In this document: positions 1-11,515 of the stretch, in pieces
Layout: each line of letters begins with the position of its first letter
Numbering within the stretch: the first letter of the stretch is position 1
Origin: Piliocolobus tephrosceles
Taxonomy: Eukaryota > Chordata > Mammalia > Primates > Cercopithecidae
NCBI RefSeq assembly: GCF_002776525.5
Contig: NC_045453.1
Coordinates: 33,781,117-33,845,116, forward strand
Direction of reading: 5' to 3'
DNA length: 64,000 bases
Program-made: the position numbers and the translations under genes
Notes under the pieces: generated by a model
The model's database searches: none
Seen by the model: the letters and a program-made list of their open reading frames with translations, nothing else
Told to the model about the DNA's origin: nothing

Positions 1-1693
1 AGAAATTATGGAGAATTGGTATGATTTCTTCATTAAATGTTTAGTAGAATTCACCAGTAAACCAATCTTGTACTAGTGCTTGCATTTTTGGAAGATTATT
101 AATGATCAATTCAAATTATTTTATAAATGTAAGCCCATTTATATTATCAAATTATCCTTGTGTGAATTTTGACTGTTCCCTGAGTTATCTTCCAAGGAAT
201 TGGGTTATTTCATCCAAGTTATCAAATTTGCAGGCACAGAGTTGTTGTGGATTGCTATAATCCTTTTAATGTCCATGAGATCAGTAATGATGCCTCTTCT
301 TTCATTTCTGATGTTAGTGATTTGTGACTTCTCTATGTTTATCTTGGTTAGCCTGGAAAGATGACTATCCATTGTATTAATCTTTTCTAAGAAACAGCAT
401 TAGGTTTTGATTTTCTCTATTATTTTCCTGTTTTAAATTTTGTTGATATCTGCTATAATGTTTATTGTTTTTCTACTGCTTGGTGTAGGCTTAAGTTGTT
501 CTTGTTTCTCTTTTTCTGAAGATGAAGCTTACCTTATATTATTGATTTTTTGCCTATTTTCTAACATATGCATTGACTGCTACAAATTTCCCTCTAAGCA
601 CTGCCTTCTTTGTATGTCACAAATTGTGATGCTATATTTGTATCTTTCTGTTTAAAATGTTTGTTTGTTTTTTATCTTGAGACGTATTATTTGACCCATG
701 TGTGTTATTTTAAAATGTATTACTTCATCTCCAAGTATTTGGGGGTTTTCTGACTGTCTTTCTGATATTAATTTGTAGTTTAGTTCCGTTGCAGTCTAAT
801 GACACACTTGGTGTGATTTCTGTGGTTTTAAATTGGTTAGTGTTTGTTTTATGGCTCATAATGTGGTCTGCCTTGGTGAATGGTCCCCACTAGCTTGAGA
901 AGAAGGTGTCGTCTGTAGTTACCGGATGGAGAATTTCTTAAATATCAGTTAGATCAAATTGATTGATGGTGTTATTCAGTTGAACTTCAATTAATCTTTA
1001 TTGATTTTCTGCCTGTTTAACCTGTCAATTACCAATAAAGAGGTGTTGAAATCTCTAATTATAGTAGTAGACTTGTCTATTTCTCCTTGCAGTTCTACCA
1101 GCTTCCTGCCCTACCTATTTTGAGGCTCTCTTATTAAGTCTGTAGACCTTTAGGGTTGCTATGTCTTCTTGGAACATGGGTCCTTTGTCATTATACAATA
1201 CCACCCTTTATCCCTGACAATTTTCCTTTGTTCCTTCTTCTGACGTCTGCTTTGTCTGGAAGTAACATGGCTACTCCAGATTTCCTATCAGCTTTAGCAT
1301 GTTATATCTTTCTTAATCCTTTACTTTTAACCTATAAATCATTACATTTACAGTAGGTTTCTTAAAGAAAAAATATAGTTGGGCCTTCGTATTTTTTAAT
1401 CTATTCTGATAGTCTCTGTTCTTTAATTGGTGCATTTAGACAATTCATATTTAAAATGATTATTGATACATTTGAATTAATATCTACCATATTTGTAATT
1501 CTTTTCTATTCTATACATTCATCCTTTATCCTCTCCCTACATTTTTTGATCTTTCCTGGTTTTAATTGAGCATTTAATCTCCTTTCTTAGTATGTAGTTG
1601 TACTTCCTTATAATATTTTTAGTAACTACTCTAGTATTTCAACTGACATACATTTTTAACTATCTAAGTCCACCTTAAAATAACAGTATAACA
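1..1693 (-). mobile_element. Old LINE-1 (L1M), ORF2 portion, left part
   Basis: The + strand reads as antisense L1 ORF2. Stretches near 45, 380-530, 570-620, 730-800 and 960-1090 match the familiar antisense ORF2 wording with many substitutions and indels. Divergence and frame breaks point to a mammalian-age L1M rather than an L1PA. The element enters the window already inside ORF2 and continues past the Alu at 1694. It is dead; the short ORFs here are shadows. Confidence 0.85.
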
Positions 1694-2020
1694 GGCAGGG
1701 CGTGGGGGCTCACACCTGTAATCCCAACATTTTGGGAGGCCGAGGTGAGTGGATCACAAGGTCAGAAGTTCGAGACCAGCCTAGCCAATATGGTAAAACC
1801 CCGTCTGTACTAAAAATACAAAAAAAATTAGCTGGGTGTGGTGGCACTCACTTGTAGTCCCAGCTACTCAGGAGGCTGAGGCAGAAGAATTCCTTAAACC
1901 TGGGAGGCAAAGATTGCAGTGAGCCAAGATTGTACCACTGCACTCCAGCCAGGGTGACAGAGAGAGACTCTGACTCATAAATAAATAAATAAACAAACAA
2001 ACAAACAAATAAATAAATAA
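1694..2020 (+). mobile_element. AluS (Sc-like)
   Basis: Full-length Alu dimer in sense orientation: left monomer with A/B-box-like wording, middle A-rich linker near 1815-1830, right monomer, and a long AAAT/AAAC-patterned tail (1978-2020). The diagnostic stretch near 1750-1790 (GATCACAAGG, then CCAGCCTAGCCAA) is closest to Sc. An AAATAACAGTA-like word occurs on both sides and is the likely target-site duplication, although the tail blurs its edge. It splits the L1M. Confidence 0.93.
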
Positions 2021-3590
2021 CAGTAAACCACCTCATAGTACCGGTGCCTTATAATCATAATCAAGTATTCTCAATTTCTTCCTCCTATCTTCTCTAGCAT
2101 CACTGCCATTCCTCTCACTTATTCATATGTTATAATCACCCAATACATTGCTACAATTATTTTATTTTAAACAAACACCTATTTTTGGATCAACTAAGAA
2201 TAAGAAAACTAATTTTTATTTTTTACTGTCATTCATTACTGCTCTGATGATCCTCATTTCTTTATGTAGATCCAAGTTTCTGACCTACAACATTGTCCTT
2301 CTCTCTAAAGATTTTCTTACAATGTTTCTTGCAGAGCAGTTCTGTTGGCAAAAAACAAAACTGTATTTGTTTTGTTTGTCTGAAAAAGTCTTTATTTCTT
2401 CTTCACTTTGGACGTGTAATTTCACTAGATACAAAATTCTAGATTGGTGTGGAATTTTCCCCTGCCAACAATTTAAATACTTCACCCTACTCTGGTCTTC
2501 CTTGCATAGTTTCTGATGAAATATCTATTGTATTTCTTTTCCTTTTTTCTCTAGAGGTGTTATTATTTCCTCTGACTTTCTCAATATTTTCTTGTCTTTG
2601 GTTTTCTGCAGTTTGTTTGTAATATGCCTAGATATGTTTAAAAAAAATACTTAACATGCTTGGTGTTTTCTGAGCTTCCTGGAATTATGCTTTGGTGCTT
2701 ATCATTAATTTTGGAAAGTTTCCAGCCATTATTACATCAGATGTTTCTCATGCTCCTTTTTCTTTTTACTCTTCTGGTTTTTCAACAACGCGTATGTTAT
2801 ATCTTTTGGCATTTCCCCATAGTTTTTGAATATCCTGTTCTATTTTAAAAATTTTTTGCTTCTCGAATTTCAGTTTGGGGAGTTTCAAGCTCACTAATTT
2901 TTCTTCAGCTGTTCCCAGCCTATTGTAAGTCTATCAAAGGCATTCTTCATTTTTGTTACCATATGTTTTTATTTCTAGCATTTCCTTTTAATTCTTTCTT
3001 AGAGTTTCCGTCTTTCTTCCGACATTACCCGTCTGCGTTGCATGCTGCGTACTTTTTCCATTAGAGCCCTTAGCACATTAATCACAGATGTGTCAAATTC
3101 CATGTCTGATCATTCTGAGTCATAGCTCAGTCTTGTTCTGGTGCTGTCTTAAGACTTTGCTTTGTTTTGTTTTCTTTTCTTGCTTTTTGGCACGTCTTGT
3201 ATTTGTTGTTGATGCTGTTGTTGTAAGACAGTTATGTTGTAAGAGCCAAGAAGGAAATAGGCATTTAGTGTGAGACAGTGTGTTAATCTAGGTAGAGTCC
3301 GACTGTGTTTTGTGCTTGCTGTGGCTGCATGTGCCAGTGGCTTCAAACTTCTCTACTGTTCTTGCTTTTTCTCTCTCTTCTTTTCCTTAGGTCTCCCTAA
3401 GTCTTCCTACTTAGAGAATGTCTGCACCTTGCAACTCTTTCACTGTTTTCTGCAGGAACCTGTCAGTGGGGTAGTGAAGTGTGGCAGGGAGAGTGTTTCA
3501 CAATATTCTAATTAAATCTGTCTTGTAATGGGTCTGTGTCTCAGGGCTGTGACAGTCACAGGCGTTTCTCCAGTAGTATAACTATTTTTT
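2021..3590 (-). mobile_element. Old LINE-1 (L1M), right part, toward its 5' end
   Basis: Continuation of the antisense L1M after the Alu. Matches to the upstream half of mammalian L1 are visible at 2370-2520 (the 'tctgaaaaagtctttatttc' block), 2600-2800 and 2950-3240. Resemblance fades around 3560-3600, taken as the old 5' end. Together with 1-1693 this is about 3.3 kb of one element running from ORF2 back to the 5' part. Confidence 0.8.
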
Positions 3591-4299
3591 TTCCCTAGGT
3601 GAGTAATGAGGCTAGTGGGCTTGCCATGGGAAGAATGCCATTTCATCATTAGGACAACGTCTAATAAAATAAAATGAAGACAATGTTTTTTCTCTGCAGA
3701 GTAGGGCTTAATTATGAAGCATACTCTGGGGGTCCTTCACAAGGATTACATTCCCACCATGGCCATGAGATCGTTTTTAGATCTTCACCATGAGAACATG
3801 ATGGGGTTTCTGAAAGTAAGACTGAAGAAAGTAAAACTGAAGATTACATTCCCACCACGGCCATGAGACTGTTTTTAGATCTTCACCATGAGAACATGAT
3901 GGGGTTTCTGAAAGTAAAACTGAAGAAAATCTGGGCTCCCCAGTAAGACCATGCCCCCAGAAGTTTCTCAATTTCATGTTAATTCACACTGAGTCCCATA
4001 AAGGCATCAGAATCTTCGTAGAAGTTCTGTCACATTATGGCTCTAGTAACTTCTGATCTTGGCTGATTCTCTGTGCTCACCTCCCAGGTTTAGGGCGGCA
4101 GTTTTCCCCTGTGACTTCAGTTCCTTGATAAATCAAAAAAAGTCATGCATTTCTGTTTGTTTTGCTCTTTCTTATTGTAAGGATGGGAGGGATGACTTCC
4201 ACTCTTTACATGCAGTCTCTGAAACTGGAAGTCCCTTAACTGTGAATCAATTTATAACTATACTGACATGTAACTGACAGCAACACTTTTATTTGCTCT
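3591..4299. other. Unique sequence with a tandem duplication
   Basis: No gene or named interspersed repeat recognised. The only structure seen is the 98-bp duplication listed separately. Confidence 0.5.
3744..3930. repeat. 98-bp tandem duplication
   Basis: The word GATTACATTCCCACCA begins at 3744 and again at 3842, a period of 98. The second copy follows the first closely to about 3930 (ending near CTGAAGAAAATC). Differences include CATGG/CACGG, AGATCG/AGACTG and AAGAC/AAAAC. Both copies carry the run ATCTTCACCATGAGAACATG intact. It is non-coding. Confidence 0.93.
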
Positions 4300-4415
4300 T
4301 CAAGATACAGAAACTGCAGATCAGAGGGGTTATATGACTTGCCTGAGACCACAGAGGTGGTAAGTGGTAGCCCAGGGCCTTGACTTCAGACCACAACACT
4401 GCATCGCAGGAACGA
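4300..4415 (+). mobile_element. MIR fragment
   Basis: Shows the MIR core pattern: ACAGAAACTG..GATCAGAGGGGTTATATGACTTGCC, then CACAGAGGTGGTAAGTGG and GCCTTGACTTCAGACC. An ancient tRNA-derived SINE relic. Confidence 0.8.
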
Positions 4416-4907
4416 CTATGAAATTTGAAGCTCTTGATGCAAAATGAAAATGTGAGGTCCTTGTTCAAATTATTAAGAATTCCAATACTGTGATTAAGCA
4501 TTAAGCCCATCGCGGGGACTTTCTGAATGTGGAGGCCTGTGAGGCTGCGTGGGTCACTCTCCCATGAAGTTGGTTCTCCTTTACTCTGTCCTAGGCACCC
4601 CTTTCCCCAGGAAACTCCGCATTCAGGCTGCCATGTCAGTGTTGAAGGGGCTTTTTCTCTTGTTTTCATCACAGGAATGAACCAAGATTTATTGGGTCAT
4701 ATCTAAGAACAAGTTCTGATCATAGAACCTGCCCCTTCATAATCTAGAAAAATCATTGCCTGTAAATGCATTCAATATATTTTTAGTCCACTGAGTTGCA
4801 TTTTGGAGCTTTTTTTGTATAGAAAATATTATAAATTTTAAGTTAAGATAGGAACAGCTTAATTGACCTCCTGGAAATAGTGTGTTGAGAACCCAAATAC
4901 GATGTTC

Positions 4908-5209
4908 TTTTTTTTTTTTTTTTGAGATGAAGTCTCACTCTTGTCCCCCAGGCTGGAGTGCAATGGCATGATCTAGGCTCACTGCAACCTCTGCTGCCTC
5001 CTGGGTTCAAGCGATTTTTCTGCCTCAGCCTCCCAAGTAGCTGAGATTACAGGCGCCCACCACCATGCCCAGCTAATTTTTGTATTTTTAGTAGAGATGG
5101 GGTTTCACCACATTGGTCAGTATAGTCTCGAACTCCTGACCTCGGGTGATCTGCCCACCTTGGCCTCCCAAAGTGCTGGGATTATAGGCGTGAGCCACCA
5201 CACCCGGCC
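4908..5209 (-). mobile_element. AluS (Sx-like), antisense
   Basis: Begins with a T run at 4908 and ends with CACCCGGCC at 5209, complete in antisense. The flanks carry matching words, GATGTTCTT at 4901 and again just after 5210, a convincing target-site duplication. The GACCTCGGGTGATC wording fits the S group. Confidence 0.95.
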
Positions 5210-5349
5210 TATGATGTTCTTTAAAACCGTATTTCTGGGTGAGGCAGGATTTATTTTGCAGATTCACCGAAGAACACTTTCTTTTATACAAACAAATTTT
5301 AATTTTGAGGCAACTATCCAGAGCATCACGTCTCCTTTGTGTTTCCATA

Positions 5350-5471
5350 GGCCCTTAGCTACGGGTGTGTTCCCAAACACCCCAGACCAGGGCCCAGCAG
5401 GAAGCTCGGTGGCCCTTAGCTACGGGTGTGTTCCCAAACACCCCAGACCAGGGCCCAGCAGGAAGCTCGGT
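5350..5471. repeat. Perfect 61-bp tandem duplication
   Basis: Positions 5350-5410 and 5411-5471 are identical across all 61 bases, starting GGCCCTTAGCTACGGGTG and ending GGAAGCTCGGT. GC-rich, in otherwise unique sequence 140 bp right of an Alu. Identity implies a young event, a polymorphic two-copy VNTR, or an assembly duplication. Confidence 0.97.
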
Positions 5472-5924
5472 GCTTGACTGATGGCCACTCTGACTTAGGT
5501 GGTCATGGGTGGTGCTGGGGCCGCAGAGATTTCCTGAAGTCCCCAGATGGTATTAATGTGATTCCAGCCTAAGAACCGTTCGCCTCCTGTGTCCCAGCCC
5601 AGGGAGATCCCAACACTCATGGCCGTTTCATAGGACATCTTACACAGGGCAGCTTGCTACGCCTGCCAGGGGCACGCACGTGCATGCACAGGCAACACAC
5701 CAACATACATACACACGTGTGTCTAAAGCGTCACTTTAAGCCCTTATGGTAATAAGCACCTACGCCAGTATTGCTATTTTGTTTTAAGGCATCAATCATT
5801 CTTGTTTTCTTCTTTCTCAGGAAAGTAAATCACCTTTAAAAAATGTCCCATGACTGTTTCTCAGCACTAACAGTCTCACCACGGTGCTAACAATGGCTCA
5901 GGGCACACGGCTTACTTCCTGAGC
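5472..5924. other. No gene or repeat recognised
   Basis: Ordinary mixed sequence. A short alternating CA/GT-rich patch with CACGTG-like words lies near 5675-5725. Nothing else stands out. Confidence 0.5.
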
Positions 5925-6075
5925 AGCATTTTACCATCATCCCATCTCTGTCAGAGGGACTCCGGGGCACAGAGAGGGCCAGCAACTTTCCCAGGGCTGC
6001 AGAGCTTGTAAATGACAGAGCAGAGGTCCAATCCCAGGCTCGAGGGCATACTGTGTCACACTTAATCCTCTGTGT
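5925..6075 (+). mobile_element. MIR fragment
   Basis: Reads as MIR core: CATTTTACCATC..., GGGGCACAGAGAGGGCCAGCAACTTTCCCAGGGCTGCAGAGCTTGTAAATG, then CAGAGCAGAGGTCCAATCCCAGGCT. Diverged, in sense orientation. Confidence 0.75.
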
Positions 6076-6868
6076 GACACACAGGCTGCTGGTATGCGAG
6101 GCCACTCGTAGCTCCATGCTGCCAGATGAGCAGCCATTAGTTTTCCCAGAACCCAGAGCCCTCAGTGAATCCAGCCCCCTTGCCTCCGCCTGCAGCTCCA
6201 GCACGTAGACGTAAACCATGATGCCCTCATGTCTGCAGGGCTCACATTGGCCTCTCCAGGCAGAGACAGGAGCAGACTCTTTGCTTGGCCTGCATATACT
6301 TTTCACGTGACATGCATGCCTTGCTTTCTTTTAGAAAAGGTGAAAGGGAAGGGGGTCAGGAGATGCAGGTTGGGCCAGAGTCCCTGTGTTCCCCACTCCC
6401 TCCATGCCCAGGACCCTGTGATGGCTACAGTGAAATTTCCAGGGGATGTTTTCAGACTCTACCTTTGACCTTCGAGGCCTCACAGGGCAAACGCCCTCTC
6501 TACTGAGTGTTTCTCGCCACCATCCCCAACTCCATGCAGCCCCCTCATTCCCCTGGGAACGAGGCCACTGCCTTTCCAGGCTGTGATGGCATCATCTCGG
6601 GGACCTGTGCCTCTACAGCACAGGATGGACGGCACGACGCCCAGGTGAGCCGCATCCACAGGCTTCGGTTTGGAGCCATCTGTTAAAAACACCGGGATTG
6701 AACTGTGAGGTTGTTTGTTTAAACCCGTTCAGGAAAGAGGCCAAATCGGAGTCGATTTATTCTCCAACAATAAGAGACTGCACTGGGCCAGGGCGTTTCT
6801 AGGTACATATCCTTCCCTGTTCAGCCAGCTCCAGGTCAAGAGAAAATGTACATGTGGACCCACAGATG

Positions 6869-6975
6869 GAGGAGGCCATAGCAACTTCACGAACAGACAG
6901 AAGAGGCCACAGCAACTTCGCATACAAACGGAGGAGGCCACCGCGACTTCACATACAGACAGAGGAGGTCACAGA
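6869..6975. repeat. 31-bp minisatellite, about 3.4 units
   Basis: Units begin at 6869, 6900, 6931 and 6962, an exact 31-bp period, each starting GARGAGGYC and containing CRACTTC. The last unit is partial. Units differ by several substitutions but no length changes. Because 31 is not a multiple of three, the open frame through it is not evidence of coding. Confidence 0.9.
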
Positions 6976-7471
6976 ATTTGCCTTTGCTGGGCTTCATCCA
7001 ATTATTATCCCATCCCCAGCAAAACAAGTCAGTCTCCATATCTCTGCACTCAGACTTCCCTCAAAGCCTACCTCTGTAACAGGTGGGGATGCAGTTTCTA
7101 CAGCTTCTGAAAAGAATCCCATCCATTCTCACCATTGCCAAGGCAGGCTGCACCTCCAACAGCAGTGGCAAGCGGGTGGGACCTGCAGGAGCTGAAATAC
7201 CTGGGAGGCAGCTGGTTGTCAGCCAGAGCCCAGGGAAGGGCAGCTACCCTCCAGAATGGCACAGCCTCCTGTTGGCATGGTGAGTGTCCTGTCCTGAAGG
7301 TCAGGATGCAGGGATGCAGAGGTGAGCAGAGTGGAAATGGTCTGCTGCTGGGCGAGAGGACTGGTCCATCTGACACGTATTCATGGCACATGCAGTGTCA
7401 TTGAGCACTGTGTGTGGGGGTTGGAGCCTCACTCTGACACTATTCTGTATGTGACCAAGGACAGGAGCCCC

Positions 7472-7472
<1 letters not shown>

Positions 7473-7520
<48 letters not shown>

Positions 7521-7528
7521 CAAACACA
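7473..7528. repeat. (CA)n microsatellite
   Basis: About 56 bp of CA dinucleotides with two CAAACA interruptions near 7503 and 7521. Likely length-polymorphic. Confidence 0.97.
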
Positions 7529-7610
7529 TATGCATCTCACATCAATCGCCTGTAGCCAGGCCTCTCTCCACGTGTTGGTGGCAGAACATGAACACGCTTC
7601 ATATAGGGCA

Positions 7611-7980
7611 CCATGATGAGCTGAATTGTATTTCCCCAAATTCATATGTTGGAGTCCTAATCCCCAGTCCCTCAGACTGTGACTGTATTTGAAGGTAAGT
7701 CCTTTAAAGAGGTAATTAAGGCAAAATGAAGTCTTTGGGGTGGGTCCTAATCCAGTGTCTGGTGTCCTTATAAGAAGAGAAAATTAGGACACAGACACAC
7801 ACACAGGGAAGACGATTCCAAGACACAGGAAGGAGATGCAAGCCAAGGAGAGAGGTCTCCGAATAAACCAACCCTGACGACACCTAGATCTTGAATGTTC
7901 AGCCTCCAAAACTGAGAAAGTAAATGTCTGTTGTTGAGACCCCCGATCTGTTGTTCCAGGTTGTGGCAGATCAAGAAAAT
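7611..7980 (+). mobile_element. MLT1 LTR (ERVL-MaLR)
   Basis: Matches the MLT1 LTR plan in sense: GAATTGTATTTCCCC, TTCATATGTTGGAGTCCTAATCC, GGTGTCCTTATAAGAAGAGAAAATT, then ACACAGGGAAGACGATTCC, CCTCCAAAACTGAG and TGTCTGTTGTTGAG. Solo LTR with no internal region visible on either side. Confidence 0.88.
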
Positions 7981-8099
7981 GAAGGCAGGCTCTCAGCAAA
8001 AGGTCTGGTTCAGAATATTCATTCTGCACATCATGGCAATTAGTATGACTTCATAATCACTGAGTACCCACTCTGGTCAATGATCAATCCTCTACCGTG

Positions 8100-8215
8100 A
8101 TTGATTCATTCATTTTAGTCATCCCAGAAATATTTACTGAGAACCTAGAAGTGCCAAACAGTGTTCTAGGCACCCGAATACTCACCGCCGTGTCTAAAAC
8201 GGTCAAACCTCTGAC
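8100..8215 (+). mobile_element. L2/MIR-type 3' relic
   Basis: ATTCATTCATTTTAGTC..AATATTTACTGAGAACCTAGAAGTGCCAAACAGTGTTCTAGGCAC follows the well-known ancient motif of an ATTCATTCA lead, TTTATTGAGCACC, then TGTGCCAGGCACTG. Confidence 0.65.
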
Positions 8216-10524
8216 AGCATAGACAGAGCCCCCGGACTCATCTGTCCAGCTTCGTGGTGCTGAAATGGTGTCTTCTGGACCTGTCCGGGACGCCCGGCTC
8301 TCCAGTATTGCACTAATCCTGCACAAACAGAAGCAGCTCTTCTTGTTTGAGTTTAGTTCCCAGGAATAGGTATTCTCCACAAATGCTTTCTCGTGTCTGA
8401 AAACAAAAACGATGTGTACTGTAGCTGCCAGGAAACTTAGGGCACATTTGTTCTCTAAACACTGTCATCTGTTCAGTTCAGGTGCCGCCTGCATCCGCTC
8501 CTTCTGTCTCCCTCCCACGGCTTTTGTTCCCTTGCAGTTTTCCTTATATTGGGCCTTCCAGTATCCTCCACTCAAGTCCTTTTAGAGGGGAACGGGAAGT
8601 GTAAATCGTACATGAATTGCACCCTGGGTCACTGGGGCTGTGTCAGGGGTGGAGGGGAATGTCCACCTCATAAAGCAATGAAAACACAGAGGTTTTCACC
8701 AGTCACCCCGGCATGAGCTGGAAGAAAGTGTTAACCGCTGGTATTATTCGTGCCTGACTCACATAAACTCATTGCATCCATCAGTGCATTTATTCACTGT
8801 ACTTGTGTGAATTCAGTCCCTTTTACCTACCAGACTTTAAGGTGGATTCAAGAAATGCATCAGAAATGCCCATTGCCCTCAGGGAGCAGACGGTGAACTG
8901 AGGAAGAAGCCAATTCCAGTTGGATGTGGGGAATGCTGTGCCAGGGAAGACTGGGGGCTGCAGCGCCAGGAGCCGCCTGCATTGCTGGGATCAAAAACAC
9001 CTGCAGGAGACCCTGCCATACCCTCTGAGACGGGAGGCACGGAGAGCAGGGGGCTGTGAAGGGTCGTGAACTGGATTGTGAAGCCGTGCGAGAGGCTGGA
9101 TAAGAGAGCCCCACATGGGAATTTTTGCTCCTCAAGTCAACCTCAACACCAAAACAAAAATTACATTTTTGTTTTACATCTGTCAACAAAGTAGATGTTT
9201 GTTGGGAGACTGATTATTAGATCACCCCATGATGAGAACATGACATTTTTCTTCCTTGTGGGGTTTCATTGCTGGGTCAGCCTCAAGACTGACAGAGATG
9301 AGATACAGTCTTTCTCCCTGGCCAAGGATCCAGAGGTGGTGTCAAAAGCGAATTCCCTGCTGGGTCCCTGACATCAGTGACGAGGTTCAGGGGTCCCACG
9401 GGGCTGCTCTTGGCTTCTTTGTGAGGCTCCCACACTGATCTGATCACAAGCGAGCTCCTGAAAGGCCCATGGAGTGGGATGGGTCGGAAGAGCAGTGAGA
9501 GCCAGAGCCACTGAAGGTCCCAGGTACCCAGTGGAAGGACAACAGGGCCCAGGGACATGCCCTGGGGCAGATGGAAGTCATCCCCTGTAGCCTCACAGGT
9601 GCTGTTGTCTGCCCTGAAGGCCCACTTTGCTCACTTATACATGACATGGCATTGGGGCACCCCTCCTCTGGTCGGAGTGGTCCCTGGGCTCAGCCTTGGA
9701 TTCTGGAGGTGTCCAGAGGAAGTGGAAGGCAGCACTGCCAGACCAGACGTGGTCACGGCAGGTGGAAGCTGACATCGAACACGGATGGCCCACCCAGAAG
9801 CCCTGTGTCAGTCTGCATGGCAGCACCAGTGGTTAAAAACCCACTGTCCACTCCCTTCAGCCCTTCAGCCCTGCTTCAGCTTCTGGGCCCCCCTGGACCT
9901 CTCCAAGCTCCAGTAGTCAAAGTTTAGTCCCTGGAGGGGCTCATCCCAGCTTCCACTCCTGCCATAGTGCCTGCAACTATTGACTGGCCATGCCAAACCC
10001 ACCAGTAGACAATTTTAGTGTTGCCCCTGCCCTGGCCCCCTCCAGGATTCTTCCTGCCCTGCTCTCCAGCAGAAGGCATGTCTTTCTCTGACTTCTGCCG
10101 CCAGCCAGAGAAAACTCTCTGCTCTTAAAAAGCTTGCCTGATTAGGTCAGGTCCAGCCAAGACCAGCTCCCTTGGGACATAGGATGTAATCTGATCTCAG
10201 AGTGACATCTCCTCATAGTCACAGGTTCTACCCACACTCAATGGGCTTCACAGGGAGGGTGTGTTCACCAGGGGTCAGAGATGTTGGGGTCATCTCAGCA
10301 TCTTGCCTACCCTGGGAGGCTGGCTATCTCAGGGAGGTGGGTTGAGAGAGGGGAGAAGTAATTCTAGGGAAGAGCCCTGTGTTTAGGGGGCTAAGCAGAA
10401 GAGTGACCAAGCAAGCACACCAACAGGCTACTCAGTTCCTTGGTTAGGAGCCCAGTGCTCCTCAGTGAGAGCCTGGGACTAGAGCCACACACCCAGATGC
10501 CCAGGCCAGCATTCCCTCTATAAC
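8216..10524. other. 2.3 kb with no recognised gene
   Basis: Mixed GC-moderate sequence. I see no long conserved-looking frame, no exon with credible flanking splice signals, and no interspersed repeat I can name. Short ORFs on both strands lack recognisable domains. Confidence 0.45.
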
Positions 10525-11190
10525 TCTATCTATCCATCCATGTATTCATCCCTCCACTCATCATCTGTTTATCATTCATCCACTATCCATTGACCATCCA
10601 TCCATCCATCCACCGTCAATCCTCCATCCAACCACTCACCATCCATCCACTATCCATAGACCATCTATCCATCCACCATTCATCCACCCATCCATCCTCC
10701 ATCCATCCATCAATCCATCATTCATCCATTCATCCAGTCATCCACCCACCAATCCTCCATCCATCCATCAATCCATCATCTATCCACCATTCATCCATCC
10801 ATCCACCCAACCACCATCCATCTGCAATCCATCCTCTGTCTATTCATCCATCATCCATTCCTCCACTTATCTGTCTACCATACATCCACTATCCATCAAC
10901 TATCTATCCATCAATCATCTATCCATCCATCCATCATCCATCCATCCATCCATCATCCATCCATCCTTGCATTCATCCATTTATCCATCTATCCATATAT
11001 TCACCCATCCATACACACATCTACCCATCCATTCACCATGCTTCTATCCATTCACCTAACCATTCACACATCTTTTCATTCCTCCATCCATCCACACATC
11101 CATCCATCATTCCATCTATCTATTCATCTCTCTACCCATCCATCCATTCATCCATCTATCGATTCATCCATCTGCCCTTCCATTCATCAA
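10525..11190. repeat. Degenerate (CCAT)n array, about 660 bp
   Basis: Dense CCAT/CATC tetranucleotides with ATTC, ACCA and CTAT variants run from about 10525 to 11190. The long frame through it (10590-11237) encodes only Ser, His, Pro and Ile patterns and is an artefact of the repeat. The array ends directly against an L2/MIR-like GTGCCAGGCACT motif, suggesting it grew from an ATTCATTCA lead. Confidence 0.96.
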
Positions 11191-11285
11191 GTAGCTGTGA
11201 ACTATGGCCATGTGCCAGGCACTATGATAGTGAATGAGACATGAAATGGGCCTTTCCCTTTCTGGGTTCACAGGCTAGAGCAGGT
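11191..11285 (+). mobile_element. L2/MIR-type 3' relic beside the array
   Basis: CCATGTGCCAGGCACTATGATAGTGAATGAGAC followed by a GGTTCACAGGCTAGAG-like end matches the ancient 'gtgccaggcactg...ctcacagtctag' pattern in sense. Confidence 0.6.
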
Positions 11286-11311
11286 GTAAGACCTTCCCAT
11301 GAGCCACTGCA

Positions 11312-11515
11312 TCAAACTTTTTTAACCTAGACACTGTTAACATCTGTGGCTGGATAGTTCTCTGTTGGGGGGTGCTATCCTGTGCATTGTAGGATGTTTG
11401 GCAGCACCCCAGATTTTATCCACTGGATACCAGTAGCACCTCCCAGTTGTGACAACCAAAAATGTCTCCTGATATGTCCAGACCCTTGGGATCAAAATCA
11501 CCTCCAAAGAAAACT
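11312..11515 (-). mobile_element. MER5A (hAT-Charlie MITE)
   Basis: Antisense MER5A: GACACTGTTAACATCTGTGGCTGGATA, TCCTGTGCATTGTAGGATGTTTGGCAGCA, CCACTGGATACCAGTAGCACC, GTTGTGACAACCAAAAATGTCTCC. Non-autonomous DNA transposon relic, nearly complete. Confidence 0.9.

Noticed and set aside
1..3590. Possible active L1 reverse transcriptase
   Set aside because: Heavily diverged antisense ORF2 with many breaks and an Alu in the middle; no intact frame.
5675..5725. Z-DNA or E-box regulatory cluster
   Set aside because: Only a few CA/GT alternations and CACGTG-like words; too short and common to support a call.
6869..6975. CRISPR-like regular spacing
   Set aside because: Units are contiguous tandem copies without unique spacers, in a vertebrate genome.
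6715..7110. 131-codon frame with internal near-repeats
   Set aside because: The repetition comes from the 31-bp minisatellite, whose period is not a multiple of three, so successive units shift frame.
10590..11237. 215-codon open frame on the + strand
   Set aside because: It encodes only Ser/His/Pro/Ile periodic patterns because it runs through the CCAT array, with similar frames in other registers.
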